Positions 1-12,085 of a DNA stretch of 64,000 nt are shown here, in pieces (the first letter of the stretch is position 1; each line of letters begins with the position of its first letter). Source of the DNA: Humulus lupulus (taxonomy: Eukaryota; Streptophyta; Magnoliopsida; Rosales; Cannabaceae); assembly GCF_963169125.1 (NCBI RefSeq), contig NC_084795.1, positions 279,444,122 through 279,508,121 of the forward strand, in the 5' to 3' direction. The notes beneath the pieces were generated by a model. That model was not told where the DNA came from, searched no databases, and saw nothing but the letters and a program-made list of their open reading frames with translations. Position numbers and translations under genes: made by a program.

Positions 1-230
1 TGTCACCTTAAGTGATGTTAAGCGGTATGTAATGCATTGAAGCAATACTCTTATTGTAATGTCACGTTCCCCGTTAGCGGAGATGTTTCGCTTGTTGGCT
101 CCCTGGTCGTTGTTCCTGTGGTGGTGACGAGGTGCTGGGGGACACCACCTCCAGGCCTCGCACGATCCGTATTGGCACGCCTAGGCATAATGCTCTGTGC
201 TCCGCGGGTGTTGATGACCTGGTGGTGTCC

Positions 231-861
231 TCAGGTCCCTATAGTTAGTCTCGGGGCCTGGTTATCTTCGGGGGTCTGATGAGCCTTCTTTGGCTTGGGA
301 GCAAGGGTTGTTGTCGACCTTACCTTTGTCATGATCTTGTGGCACAAGTGGGGCTCTAACTCCAACTGGGTGCACAGGGGGCATGCCAGCTGGCGGATCT
401 CATGCCACATCAGCCAAGTGCTCGGGAGGCACATCGACTGGGTCAACATGTGGCACTCTAGCTGGGCGCACAGGTGACACACCAGCTGGCTGCCTAGGTG
501 GAACTTTGCCATGGAGTTCCACTCACAGCCATAGGCCGCCAAAGTATCCCTCATGGCGTTAACCCATCTCTTGTAGGGTAGCAATCTTACTGTCTTGGGT
601 GTCGATTTTCTGCTGCTGAGTGGCCACCTGGTCATGGAGCGCCACCACTTCTGGCGTCTCATCCGCATCCATGGGCTAAGGATACTCCTCCTCATAATAC
701 TCGTTGTCGCCTACGTCATCTACACAGTCGTATTTGGTCTTTTCGCTGTAGTCTTCCACCATCTTGAGGGGGTCCTGCGGTAGTGGATGACTGGTTTCTC
801 CTCCCTCAACTCCTATGGGAGAAGCTACATCGTCTGGTGTGTTTCTCCGAGTGCTCACCAT
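231..861 (-). pseudogene. gag remnant of a minus-strand LTR retrotransposon
   Basis: Reading leftwards from a start codon at 861-859, about 60 residues are open (beginning MVSTRRNTPDD) and are rich in acidic residues. The frame then shifts, and a second open stretch runs down to about 231. The strongest reason to call this gag is position: a primer-site-like sequence and an LTR lie directly upstream on the same strand, at 888-2083. The minus-strand element at 47.2-55.5 kb has the same arrangement. There is no CCHC knuckle or protease in view, because the element continues off the left edge. The gag assignment is inferred from layout and a weak resemblance. At least one frameshift makes it non-functional. 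Confidence 0.5.
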
Positions 862-887
862 GACTATGTTTTTCAAGCTTTCTTCAA

Positions 888-909
888 GCTCTCAATGAAA
901 ACACCAAAA
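888..909 (-). other. Primer-binding-site-like sequence next to the LTR
   Basis: On the minus strand this reads TTTTGGTGTTTTCATTGAG and lies between the LTR start at 910 and the gag start. A near-identical sequence (minus-strand TGGTGCTTTCGTTGAGAGC) occupies the same place at 54855-54874. The recurrence next to two LTRs suggests a primer site. The priming tRNA was not identified. Confidence 0.45.
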
Positions 910-2083
910 TGTTGACTGCTTTTTTCACTATCAACTAAATCCAAGAGTTTAAAGAAAATAATGGAAAATAACACAAGGTTTTTAAGTGGTTCAGGCTATA
1001 AAAGAGCCCTAGTCCACTAGTCTCTGGTATTTACTGAGCTTAAAGATTGTTTGAGCAAGCTCCAATGGTGGTTCTCAGGCAGCATATATATTGCATTGAA
1101 TTACAGAGTTTCATTCTCTAAAATCTGGACCCCCTACAAGGAGACACTACAAAAAACTCCACTTTCAGTGACCAAGTTTTCAACGACTAAATTGAGTTAG
1201 TCACTAAAAGTTAGTTTTTGCGACTAATATTTAGTCGTGGAAAGATTTAGTTGTAAGACAAGGGTTTAATTGTACCAAAACAACTAGCGACTAAATTTTT
1301 AGTCATTGTTTAATTTGTTTAGTGACTAAATTTTTTGTTAGTCAGTGAAACTTTGGCGCCAAATTGTTGTTTTGGCGGGAATCCTTTGTTTCGGTGACTA
1401 AAATTACTTAGTCGCTAAAGGATGTGTATTTACGACTAACAACTAGTCGCCAAAAGTTAAATTCTCTCATTGTTGAGGTAGAGGTTGAGGTTATTAATGT
1501 CAATCATGTATTATTAATACAAATTCTCTCATTGTTGGGCTATTAACGTTGGATTAATACAAAAAAGGTTTCACTAAATAGAGATTACGGCTGAGGCAAA
1601 TTGCATGGGGCCCGTTGCAGAAAGTTGTTTACCAGCTTTATGGGGAACATGCCTCTAACAGTGTTAGGGTGTTGCTGCACGTTTCTCTATGCCAGGCGAC
1701 GTAGTGGGAAATGTTGATTGTCAAGTGTACGACTCGACACCACTACTCGAGGCTCTCCAAAAGGTTGTCAAAGGATATTCTGGTGACAACATTTCCACAG
1801 TGACTGACACCTGGCAACTCTTCTAGATCACAAGGACAAAATCCTAGACTTGGAGGACAACTAACTGAAGAAGGCGCGAAGGCCTTTGAAATGGTCCTCG
1901 GGACGTGGGCTCACCTGGAGACATCCACACCTCAAGGATCGATCTCGAGGGGTGGCCTCCCTTGGAGACATCTGCATCTGGCTGGTTCGGGGTACCTGGA
2001 GGAGTTCACACTCCAAGAACATCGTATCTTTTCGTTAATTACTCCTAATTGCCACGTGTCTGGTGATAAAAATACGAACAACA
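910..2083 (-). mobile_element. 5' LTR of the minus-strand gag element, interrupted
   Basis: The LTR begins TGTTGACTGC at 910, directly after the primer-site-like sequence. Near 980-1020 it has the phrase 'ggttcaggctataaaagagc', like the start of the LTRs at 9103 and 54880. The far end is placed at about 2083, where the text around 2055 (gccacgtgtctggtgataaa) resembles the closing part of the 9103-10056 LTR. A CACTA-type end interrupts it at 1145-1480. The 1485-2083 part has imperfect repeats of a 'cctggagacatccacacctc' type. The right boundary is approximate and no target duplication could be tested, because the other end is outside the window. Confidence 0.5.
1145..1480 (+). mobile_element. 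CACTA (En/Spm-type) transposon end, partial
   Basis: It starts CACTACAAAAAACTCC, the characteristic terminus of plant CACTA elements. Many short subterminal repeats follow in both orientations (gactaaa, agtcgctaaa, tagtcgccaa), which is typical of transposase-binding subterminal regions in this superfamily. I could not find a matching inverted end (a run of T then GTAGTG), so this is a single end or a truncated non-autonomous copy. The right limit is where the subterminal repeats stop. Confidence 0.65.
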
Positions 2084-2127
2084 ATCACTATTTGGTGCTT
2101 AAGACATAATGTTGGAAATGACTTTCA

Positions 2128-3350
2128 TACAGATAGTGGCGCCAGATTTTTAACGCAAAGACCACCGCTGCCAACTCCATATCGTGAGTTGGATAGCGTT
2201 GCTCATACTCCTTCAATTGTCTTGAGGCGTAGGCTATCACCTTGTCATTCTGCATCAGCACACAACCCAACCCTTCCTTCGACGCATCGCAATAGACTAC
2301 AAACTTGTCATTGGGTGTCAGTACACAAAGTACTGGTGCTGAGCATAGCTTATCTTTAAGCAACTGGAAACTTTCTTCACACTTATCATTCTAGTTGAAC
2401 CTTTGCTGCTTCCGAGTCAGGTTGGTGAGCGAAGTGGCTATCTTGGAAAAGCCTTCTACAAACCTCCGATAATAGCCTGCTAATCCCAGAAAGTTTCTTA
2501 CTTCTGACGAATTCTTTGGTCTTGGCCAATCCTTCACAGCCTCTACTTTAGATGGATCTACAGCAATCCCGTCCTTGGATACTATGTGGCCAAGAAATGC
2601 TACTTGTGAAAGCCAAAATTCGCACTTCTTGAACTTGGCGTAAATCTGATGCTCCTTTAGTCGTAACAAGATTAACCTTAAATGTTTCTCGTGCTCAACT
2701 TCGTTCTTTGAGTACACCAAGATATCGTCAATGAATACCACAACGAATTTATCCAAGTAGTCCTTAAAGACCCTATTCATTAAATCCATGAATGCAGCTG
2801 GAGCGCTGGTAAGACTGAAAGACATGACTAAAAACTCGTAATGCCCATAACGAGTTCTAAAGGCTGTCTTAGAAATGTCTTCTTCCCGTACCTTGAGCTG
2901 ATGATACCCGAACCGTAGATCATTCTTTGAAAACACGGTCGCTCCTCAGAGTTAATCAAACAATTTGTTAAGTCGGGGTAGCGAGTACTTATTGTTAATT
3001 GTCACCTTAGTCAGCTCGCAATAATCTATACACATATCTGCATGCTTCCATCCTTCTTCTTCACAAATAGTACTGGTGCTCCCCATAGTGAATGGCTCGT
3101 TCTAATGAAACCCAAGTCTAAGAGTTCTTCTAACTACATCTTTAACTCCTTGAGTTCGGTAGGAGCCATCCGGTAGGGTACCTTGGAGGTAGGCTCGGTG
3201 CCCGGTACTAATTCGATTGTGAAGTCAATTTCCCGCGTCGGCGGCAATCCTGGTAAGTCGTCAGGAAATACCTCTGGAAATTCCCTTACAATATGTACAT
3301 CTCCGACCTTTAGTGATGTTCCCTTTACCACATGCATAACACTAGATAAG
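2128..3350 (-). pseudogene. Ty3/gypsy reverse transcriptase and partial RNase H, broken
   Basis: This is the pol core of the family-B element. Reverse transcriptase copies the element RNA into DNA and RNase H removes the RNA strand. Recognisable pieces are the pre-RT linker ([15 protein letters not shown], about 3290-3240), the [13 protein letters not shown] segment (near 3140), the RT palm ([15 protein letters not shown]), the catalytic FIDDILVYS with both aspartates kept, the connection [10 protein letters not shown] and [11 protein letters not shown], and the RNase H start [13 protein letters not shown]. Breaks are a stop just after the ELKELKM segment, further stops between about 3130 and 2940, and a TAG just after QRFN near 2390. 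The RNase H part stops after RHYLY near 2128, where unrelated sequence begins. Confidence 0.85.
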
Positions 3351-3355
3351 AATGC

Positions 3356-5210
3356 TGTAGGATCTTAAAATTTAAATCTAGATGCATGCTTCCTATTATT
3401 TTTCCAAACACATAATAGAAACATAGAATAACATGACATACATATGAACATTATATTCGTAAATTAACATAAACACAATGATGTAGAAACTTACGAATAC
3501 GCAGCGGAACTGGAACAACTCCTTCCTTCAATCTCTCTAACTCTTGATTCCTTTCTGTAGCAGAGTATTATCAAGAGATTGAACTAGATTAGCAACACAG
3601 TCTTCCTCACCAAGCCTTTGATCAATCTAGAACTAGTGTGGGCTGGTTCTCAACACATGAGAGAGAGATCTATAAAAGAAGAAGAGAAAGTGGCTAAGAA
3701 AGGATTAGAGTGTCTAGGTTTTCACTTACCCAATGAATCAACTGATACTGACCTATGAAAACCCTAGATATCATATTCCTTATATAGACAACTTAATGGG
3801 CTTTATTTAAATTTAAATTTAAATTTAAATTTTGAATTAATTAAACTAATAAACAAAAAGATAAAAGCCTTGGGCTCCCACAAATGGACTTGGGCCCAAT
3901 ACTTTTATTTTGAATTTAAATCTCAATTGGGCCTAAATTCAAAACCTTTTATTTATTTATTTATTTTAATTAATTAACTAAATCCTTATTCAAATTAACT
4001 AATTATAATTTGAAACTTGATTTAATTTTTATTTATTTATATTGACACCAATTTATCAATATTAATAAATTTACCCAAATATTTTCTTTTATTCTCTAAA
4101 TCTTATATCTCTATAAATTTTCCAAAATTGACCTAGTCAACTTTAAAAAAAAATCCTAATTGATAATTAAATCAATTAATTGAGACATTCTAGATGATTT
4201 ACTCAAAGGTGATGCGGGGACCATGGATCCATGAAATCAAGCTCCAATAAGTTACCGTGAATTTATTTACGAATAATTTCACTACCTTATTAATTCCGCG
4301 TGACTCCACTATAGACTTGGAATTGAACTCTTGAATTCATAGAACGTATTTTCCAAACCATAAATACGTTATCCATTGTTATAACCATTACAGTTAGTCA
4401 ATCCTCTATCAATGACTTACTAACAAGCTGGGTGAAAATTACCGTTTTACCCCTCATCAGTATTTTATCCTTAACTCCCACTAAGTTCCTTATAAATGAT
4501 ATTTCCGTGAACTTAATCACAGAAATGAGATCTCAATCATTTAACCTTTTGAACAAAGCAATTAAGGAAATCATCTTTTCACTTCTCATACAGAAGTTAT
4601 AGATTTCATATCTATGAATAATACTCCCACTCAATTTCATTACTAAATCTCCAAGATGTAAGTATGGGCTAGACCGTAGGGTAAGCTGGTAACGAACAAG
4701 TCAAAAGATTTAAATAATATAATTAGCAGAATATTATCACTCAGAATTAAGATCGACTTAACCTATGGTCAACATTGTGATATTGATTAGATTCGATACC
4801 AACGATACTTATTTATCAATTAATAATCAATATCGGTCCTAGTCCGATGTAACCAAATACATCCGATCATATCTACTTGGTCAATGCCTTGGACAAGACA
4901 TCACACTCCTAATGTGTAAGTAGATCATATCGTAGATTTCCTAATCAGTGAAAATCCAATGCACTGATCTAATCTAGGACTTGTTCTTTTGAACATATAA
5001 TTACAACTATAATCCACCGTGACCTAATCACCATAATTGTAACTATCCATATGTTCAGGATTTTATGAATGTTTGTATTAATTGAATAAACATGTAATAA
5101 AACAAGCGAACAATGCAATTGAATAAACAAAATGATTTCTACTTCTTTTATTGATAATAATAACGTGTTACATAAGAAAAATGGTTTTATTAAGGGCATA
5201 AAACCCAACA
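3356..5210 (-). mobile_element. Solo LTR, probably Ty1/copia type, inserted in gypsy pol
   Basis: On the minus strand it begins TGTTGGGTTTTATGCCC and ends ATCCTACA. It is flanked by a perfect 5-bp target duplication, AATGC at 3351-3355 and 5211-5215. Removing it together with one duplication restores a continuous gypsy frame across the site (GCHAF followed by LSSVMH), which confirms both ends. Length is 1,855 bp with no protein domains, so it reads as a solo LTR left by LTR-LTR recombination. A TATA-like TATATAAGG (minus strand, about 3786-3778) suggests the promoter. The copia assignment rests on the TGTTGGG start and general look. Confidence 0.88.
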
Positions 5211-5640
5211 AATGCGTGACATCCTTTTTCTATCATCCCTTGAGCTTTGAGAGATGAAATAAGCGGCGTATGTAGTCCTAAAAATTTTCCCATATAGCAT
5301 CGTTTCTGACCGTTAGGAGTCTCGAACATCACTTGTTTACGTCTGCTATCGATGGTTGCACCATGCCTTGCTAGCCAGTCCATTCCTAATATAATGTCGA
5401 AATCTTTAATCTCCAGTTCTATTAGGTCTCCTTCTAGTTCTACGTCCTCAATTTTGATCGGTACGCCTCGTACTATCCGTGATGATAGGACTACTTCACT
5501 GGAAGGCAACTATGTCACAAACCTAGTTCTACAAAGTTTGTCTAATTTCTCTATCATTCCTAATGAGATATACGAGTATATTGCTCCCAAATCAAGCGAT
5601 ACTAGAACATATACTATTGAGGATAGGAATCTGACCTGTA
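5211..5640 (-). pseudogene. Ty3/gypsy retropepsin remnant
   Basis: This is the aspartic protease of the family-B element, which would cut the polyprotein. The C-terminal flap-to-core part is clear (DFDIILGMDWLARHGATID, 5400-5340), followed by a linker towards RT. The expected active-site D-S/T-G motif upstream, near 5590, has decayed to a DLGAIYSY-like sequence in a different frame from the rest. The gene is cut at 5210 by the solo LTR and continues at 3350. The protease cannot be functional as written. Confidence 0.7.
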
Positions 5641-5705
5641 ACTACTTGTTACTAGCATGGGCTCCTCCCTGGGTCAAGGCAAAGACTTTGGTCTGGAACC
5701 ATCGT

Positions 5706-6407
5706 TTAATCCCTCTTCTCCTTACTAACATTCGTTTGAATCCTTTCTACTTCTATTGCCGTTTCTAGAACATTGGCATAGGTAGTATTTCCCGGGTTTG
5801 TTAACTTAACCCCTAATTCAATCTTTGGTCTAAGTCCTCTAACAAACTTGGTCACCCTCATAAAGTCAGTTGGAACCAACTCTGGTGCAAATTTGGCTAA
5901 TCTGTTGAACTGTCGAGCATATTCTACTACCGTTAAGTTGACCTGCTTCAAACTAGCGAACTCCTTGACCCTTGTAGCGATGACTGTCGAGTTGTAATAC
6001 TTCTTGTGGAACAGCTCCACAAATCTTGTCCATATCATGGTGGCGACATTGTTAGTCTGCTGAACTAAGTCCCACCATATTCTAGCATCCTTCTTAAGCA
6101 TAGACGAAACGTAGGATATGCGGTCCGCGTTGTCAAGATTCATATGCGCTAGGATTGGCTCTACATTTCTGAGTCATTCTTCTGCCTCGAAAGGGTCTGC
6201 TGTCCCTTCAAAGTTTGGAGCGTGTTGCTTACGAAACCGCTCATAGATTGGCTCCATGTTCTGAGCTGGGTATGGCGCATAGTTCGCCATTGGCCATCCC
6301 CCATAAAGACTTACTTGATGGGGTACTTGAGCCATTTGCTGAGGCTGTGGTTGCGGCTGAGGTGGAGGCTGAGTCTGTTGTCGCTGTTGCTGTAGTAATT
6401 CCTCCAC
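5706..6407 (-). pseudogene. Ty3/gypsy gag with one in-frame stop
   Basis: Gag would form the virus-like particle. The N-terminal part is a Gln/Pro-rich tract (QQQRQQTQPPPQPQPQ) followed by an EPIYERFRKQHAPNFEG segment. The capsid-like part includes DARIWWDLV, YYNSTVIATRVKEFASL and FAPELVPTDFMRVTKF, typical of plant gypsy gag. The two halves are in the same frame and separated by a TGA at about 6175, where relatives usually have tryptophan (AEE-W-LR). So a single point change probably split it. The frame is lost again before the protease. Confidence 0.8.
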
Positions 6408-7245
6408 TTGTTGTCGTAGTCTTGCAATTTCTGCGGTGTTGTCAACCGGCAGCGGCTGCGGTGCGCTTCAGTTGGCAGTAGAACGCACTACCCTTCTGCG
6501 AACTGGAGGGGCTTCATTGCTCTCAGGAGCGGCGTTGGAGGCATTAGCGTTTGTTGCGAGCAGATCTTCTGAGCAACATCTTCACCAAAAGTTCTAACAG
6601 TCGAGATCATGTTAGAACTTACCCTAATAGGCTCTAAGGCAAAACTTAATCTAAGCAAACATAACTCAGACTTATTAATTTATGACTTCTTATAAAAAAA
6701 AATATGTGAGCCTTCTTTATAATTAAGGTGTGTTTCTAACCTTTGAAAAAAATAAGTCATCTTTATTATTTTCAAAGTGTGTTTCTAATTATCCTATATG
6801 ACTTAATTCTCAGGCTCGAAACTCATCGTTGTTCCAAAGTTAACCATATTGAGGGAGGCTGGGATCAGTAAAATCGTTCCCACTACTATGGCCCCCTAAA
6901 CTCTCAATATAGAACCCGGTCCATTGATTTGTATCCACCCTCACCGAACTTGGTCATTATTTATTATGATTGTAGAAAAAAAAATCAAACTCATACATGT
7001 CATTAAAAAAATAACACTGATATTTATTTGGAAAAAAATTTCACTATGTACAATCATAAATGCAAAGATAATAAATAAAATAAATAACGAAAAAATAAAC
7101 TAATTTACAAATATTCTTAACTGAAAACATAAGGGCTAAAACTAAACACATAATCAAAACAACTAAAATATAATCACTTACATTGACGGTTAGATTCGGA
7201 GCTTTGAGTGTGTGTATCGAGGAGAACTTCATGCGAATGAATCGT

Positions 7246-7258
7246 TGCTCTGATACCA
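7246..7258 (-). other. Primer-binding site, initiator tRNA-Met
   Basis: The minus strand reads TGGTATCAGAGCA, the complement of the 3' end of plant initiator methionine tRNA. It lies 2 bases from the LTR edge at 7261, as expected for priming minus-strand DNA synthesis. This fixes the orientation of the element as minus. Confidence 0.88.
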
Positions 7259-9102
7259 ACTGTAATGACCCAACTATTTCTAAGACCTTGAACCATTAGA
7301 TCTACTATACATAGCTACTATTTTGGAAAAGATACATAAGAAATAATATAACTTTATTAAATCTCAAAATATTGTATCAACTACATAATAATAGAAAATA
7401 TGGCATGGGTACCCATTGTTTAAAACATAAAACATAATTTTAAACTAAAGAAAATTGTTTACAAAACTAAATGCGAAAAAAAACATGATTTAAAAGACTA
7501 AAAATAAATAACTTCATCCTCGATCGACACGCAGTCCACACATTCCATCCATCCTCAACACACAAGCCAAGCTACCAAGAATCCTTCCGCCTTCCATATT
7601 CATTTTCCTGCATCACACTAAAAATAAAGGAATGAGTCTAATGCCCAGCAAGGAAAACCTACTAAAAACATACATCATATATCATAAGCATAAAACTACA
7701 TCATAAACATAAACTATAAAAACATATACCATATATCATAAGCATACACTATAAAACATATGGCTATAAAAACATATACCATATAGGACTACAAAACATA
7801 TCATACATATACTTATTATAGCATAAACATATCATAACATAAACATAGCATAACATATCATACAAACATACAAGATCTATCTTATATTCCTTACCAAAAT
7901 ACCGAGATGATGAGAACAAGGTCGGGATTTTGGAACACTCCTAAAAACCATTAATATAGAGGTGAGTATTCTAAAAGAAAGGGATGAATGAACTAAAAAC
8001 CACCGAGAATATACTTACCGACAAGAAACCTCAAGTTCGAAGAACTTAGATGCCTAACCAAGAATAGAGAAGACTGAGTTAGGACTATAAAACTAATGAA
8101 ACAATACTGAAAGGAACTAAGAATAGGAAAACCTTTGAATGCTTTTATGACCAAACTATACCTCGAAACTGAAATACACTATAACTTACTTCCCAAGTGT
8201 TTATTAAGCTTATAACCCCAACCCAAGTGTTTATCTCTCTATAGTCTCACTAGCACCCGGAAGGCTCTGATTAATGCTTGAAGAATGAATGAAAAAGCTT
8301 GATACTAGGTCCTATTTATAGAGTTCTAGGAAAAAAATCTTCTTTTTGACTTTGAATAAAAATAATGAATTTAATTGATAATATTTGAATATCGTTTAAC
8401 CAAAGGCTTAGGACTTTGTCAAATTTTTCAGAGAGATTTAAGAAGTCAAAGCTTGATTTTTAAAACAAAAATAATAAAAACAAATATAATCCTAACTTCT
8501 AACTCCCTAAATCTCTAAACTTATCTGCAGTAAAATCTACATATCTAGAGTTTTAGAACTCCGATTTAAACTCTCTTTATAGCGTTAGAAAGCTAATTCA
8601 ATTATCTACAACTTTCTAGAAATACTATTTTTCAAAATTCATAACATAACTAGGTCAAAAATAGGTCGGAAGTTACAGTACCCTAAAATGACGAAAAATC
8701 TATTTAATTATCTAAATAACAACCTAATCCACAAATAAATAAAATTGTGATAAATGTCATGCTCCTAACAGATTTTGGCGAAGACTAAGTCTTATATTTC
8801 CCTTATTTTATCATTAAAATAATAATTCCTTAATAATCATGCATATGACAAGTGTCATATTCCTATAGGCTCTATCTAAACCTTAGGAATAATCATGCTC
8901 ATGACAAATGTCATATTCTTATTAGCTCTATCTAAACCTTAGGTTATAATAATTATCATATTAATAACCAGCAATATTAATCAAACCTTATGTTATAATT
9001 AATATTCTTAAACTATAGGTTATACTTATAAAATCCATAACTATTGCTAGGAGTTTCCAACTAAGTCCCGGCTTGAACCAAAATTCACAGTAATGAACAT
9101 AC

Positions 9103-10056
9103 TGTTGACCGCGTTTTTGGCCAACGACGTGAGAACGTCAAAAACGATGAAACCTTCAAGAGAAATAAAACGACACAGACGATTTTGAAAATAAAGTAAA
9201 TAACACACGCAATTTTTATAGTGGTTCAGCCCCAATATGTTGGTAATAGCCTAATCCACTTAGAGTTGTGATTATAGATCTGTACTCAAGATCAAATAAA
9301 CCTGAGTCAACTGAGTTTCTTCAGTACAGATTAAAAGAATACAATAACTCTCTCAACTACAAGCACTTTCTCTCTCTAGAAAATAAGAGTTCGAATCAAA
9401 AGCCCCCAAATTCCCAAAGTCTCAAAAAAGAAGAATCCCCTTTATGATCTCATAAGCCTTGTATTTATAGGTTTAGGATCGCACAGTTGATATCCCCCAT
9501 AATCGGGATATCTTATTATTCTTATTATATTTAAATTACAACAATATTCAAAATGTAACAATATACTATAATCGTGGGATAAATGAGAGATTCACGTGTA
9601 TGCCAAGACCGATTCTTGTTGAAGTCGTTTCTGGGAATCTTGACATAGTCCTCCTCTATCTGGTCGAACACACCTTCACTGGGCAGTCACGCACTTGGCT
9701 GGGCAGACATGCACTTGGCTGAGAAGACAGGTCATGACTGGTCGGACATGGTCATGACTGGGCAGACAAGTTCATGACTGGGCAGACAAGGTCATGCCTG
9801 GGCAGACAAGGTCACTCCTGGGCAAACAAGGTCACTCCTGGGCAAACAAGGTCACTCCTAGGCAGACAAACACGTGACTGGTCGGACAAGGTCATGCCTG
9901 GTCGGTCATGACACTTCTCAAGCTAGTCAAAATTCTTCATCACAACTCTGAGGAGCCAATATATTTAATGACTATTAATGTGTCGTTTCCGGACCATGTA
10001 CTGCCACTTGTCACCTCTATTGCCACGTCATCGATCTCCAATTTTTGGGGATAACA
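9103..10056 (-). mobile_element. Solo LTR (TGTTGACC...GGATAACA) inside the family-B LTR
   Basis: It begins TGTTGACCGC and ends GGGGATAACA with a perfect 5-bp duplication, CATAC at 9098-9102 and 10057-10061. The start, and the 'gtggttcagcccc ... gcctaatccac' stretch, resemble the LTRs at 910 and 54880, so it belongs to the same broad group. It contains a 20-bp tandem array at 9671-9910. The orientation is taken from that resemblance. Confidence 0.88.
9671..9910. repeat. 20-bp tandem array, about 12 copies, inside an LTR
   Basis: The unit is close to gtcatgactgggcagacaag. The line phase shows about twelve successive 20-bp units with variants such as ggtcactcctgggcaaacaa and gactggtcggacaa. Neighbouring units are the most alike, consistent with local slippage or unequal exchange. 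Confidence 0.85.
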
Positions 10057-10399
10057 CATACTATAACTAATATTAGCTATTACTACTACTATCTAACTAG
10101 CTAAGTAAATTCTGGGACTCTATACTTTCATACATTTATAATTATATTTAAAAACCCTTTATCCTCTTTCACACTTGCATATAAATTATTACAAGAGAAT
10201 TATACTTGAATTAACTCTGTTTGGATAGTGATAATCACTATATAGTCATGGGAAAAAATTATTATTATTTGTAAGTCATTCCATCCTAATCAAATAATCT
10301 ACATATATTATAGAATCCTTTGGGAAAATGACGTATTTTTAAAATTTATTTTGCACTCTATCCTAATTTTAATAATTTTTTGTAAAATAGTCTCTCGTA

Positions 10400-10503
10400 A
10401 TTTAGACAGTTAGTCGAGAATTTAAATAGGTGATTGAAAAATTTAAACAATTGATCAAACATTTTAGACAATTGGTTGAAAAATTTAGACAACTGGTCGA
10501 ATT
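10400..10503. repeat. About 21-bp degenerate tandem repeat, five copies
   Basis: Five consecutive units resemble tttagacaattggtcgaaaaa, with changes in each copy (tttagacagttagtcgagaa, tttaaacaattgatcaaaca and so on). The array is old and diverged and does not encode anything. Confidence 0.65.
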
Positions 10504-11983
10504 TTAAACAAATACTATTTTTAAAAAATTATCAATAGTAAGTCAGAGTGCAAAATTACTTAAAAAATTATGTTAGTTTCACAAATTTCTCAATATTATA
10601 TTACATGTTAGGTTGAACACAATTTAATCCCATAAATGAATAGTTTTCATCATATGGTTAATTATATGCAGGGGTGATTTGTTTTATGGGTCGTGATGAT
10701 TAATGTCTAAATTAAATAAATAAAGAATTGTTCGATTAAAAAATAAAGTAATATGTACCAATTCATATTTAGTTTAAGAGCAAGTATTAATTGTAAGACT
10801 TTCATATTCTATTTTTCATTGTATGACTCATTATTAATTTTTTATTTTTTTTAAAAAAATATTTTGAAGAACATCATATATATAATCTGTAATCTATACC
10901 ACATCTATTTTTTTATCTGCTCACTCATTCTCTAATCACATCCCCCATAAAATTAAAAAAAATTAACAAATTTAAAAAATTGTTTTTGCACCCTTCTTTA
11001 ATTTTTGATAAGTGTAAAAATTACCCATCATAAGGTTAATATGAATTTTTCTCTATTCCTCTGAGATTTTTTTAAATAATTATATATACTTAATATGAAT
11101 TTACATAAGGTTATATTTATAAATAAATAATAATAATTAAATAGAGGCGTGATGAGAAAAAAAAATGTACCAATAAAAGCACGCAATCGATTAATGTAAA
11201 ACACAATCAATTATTGAACACGTGACTTTGTGTTTTATCGATTTAAAAAATTATTAGTAGTTAGAGCTGAAGGAATTTTTTTTTTTTTTTAAAAAAGTCG
11301 ATTGTAAATAATAAATATAACGTGGAATATTGAGCCCTAAAAGATAATTTGAGAAGAAGAAAAAAACTATTTTAGCCTGAGTTTATTTTTTTTAACAAAC
11401 TAAATTATTATTAATAATCTAAATACCGGAGAAGAAATATTTTAATAATATTACTATTTGATGTGAGACTTATATTACTATTATTTAAAGTAATAAGACA
11501 CTCTTATAAGTTCTCTTTTAAATCAAATCTCTAATGATTCTTTTTATCCATTTGGTATAACACTCTTATACTTAATATAACTTAATTAATTAATGAGTTA
11601 ATTATACATAGCAAATAGGTTAATAAGGACAAAAACAAATAAGAAAATATATATTAATTTGTCACTGTCGGTGGGTAATAATTAAATGAATTGATATATA
11701 TTACGCATGATTTTTCATGTTTTCACACTCGATTTATATAATAATGGAGTTCGATTTTGTCTTTAATAATCATAGATGGAATCTCAAGTCCATACTGTCT
11801 TCTGTTAACATCGCTATTTGGCTGGAGCTTAGTCACTATTATATAATTTAATTATTAAGAAAGACTTTAGTATCATCAGTTCACCTACCTAGAATTTGTT
11901 CGAGAAATGCTAAGGTTATACTACTGGTGTCCAACATTACAATAATGTAATATACTATTATTAGTACAATCTAATATCGGGTT

Positions 11984-12085
11984 CCACATATTTGAATTTA
12001 ATAAGTTTATATTGTATCGCTAACCAACTATAAGATACTATTTCATATGGTGTTAGGTATCTTAAGATGTCAAATAACAACACTC
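11984..12085 (+). repeat. Dispersed repeat, left copy (pairs with 16610-16715)
   Basis: This is a recognisable diverged relative of 16610-16715 in the same orientation. Shared phrases include tttaataagt, atcgctaaccaa / atcactaaccaa and a common end, aataacaacactc. The two copies flank the VWA gene. They may be MITE or LTR fragments. No clear inverted termini or duplications were found. Confidence 0.5.

Larger units (their letters stand above)
2128..10124 (-). mobile_element. Decayed Ty3/gypsy element, family B, minus strand
   Basis: Reading leftwards the order is 5' LTR (10124-7261), initiator-Met primer site (7258-7246), gag (6407-5706), retropepsin (about 5640-5211), reverse transcriptase and the start of RNase H (3350-2128). 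There it breaks off within RNase H. Integrase and the 3' LTR are absent from the window. The break lies next to the 910-2083 LTR, so the missing part may continue on the far side of that element, beyond the left edge. Two later insertions split it, at 3356-5210 and 9103-10056. Stops and frameshifts throughout make it inactive. Solo copies of the same LTR lie at 26347, 42499, 47274 and 52553. Confidence 0.85.
7261..10124 (-). mobile_element. 5' LTR of the family-B gypsy element
   Basis: The plus strand starts TGTAATGACCC beside the primer site and ends GGACTCTATA, where other copies end TCTACA. Subtracting the inserted LTR at 9103-10056 and its duplication leaves about 1.9 kb, the same size as the solo copies. 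The stretch at about 7650-7880 has A/T-rich imperfect repeats (cataagcataaac type), matching the place where other copies carry longer repeats. Unlike the four solo copies, this LTR has no GCGATATATCGC palindromes upstream of its TATA region (near 8320-8310). Confidence 0.85.

Noticed and set aside
37..783. Plus-strand open frames at the left edge
   Set aside because: They overlap the minus-strand gag remnant and have no recognisable product.
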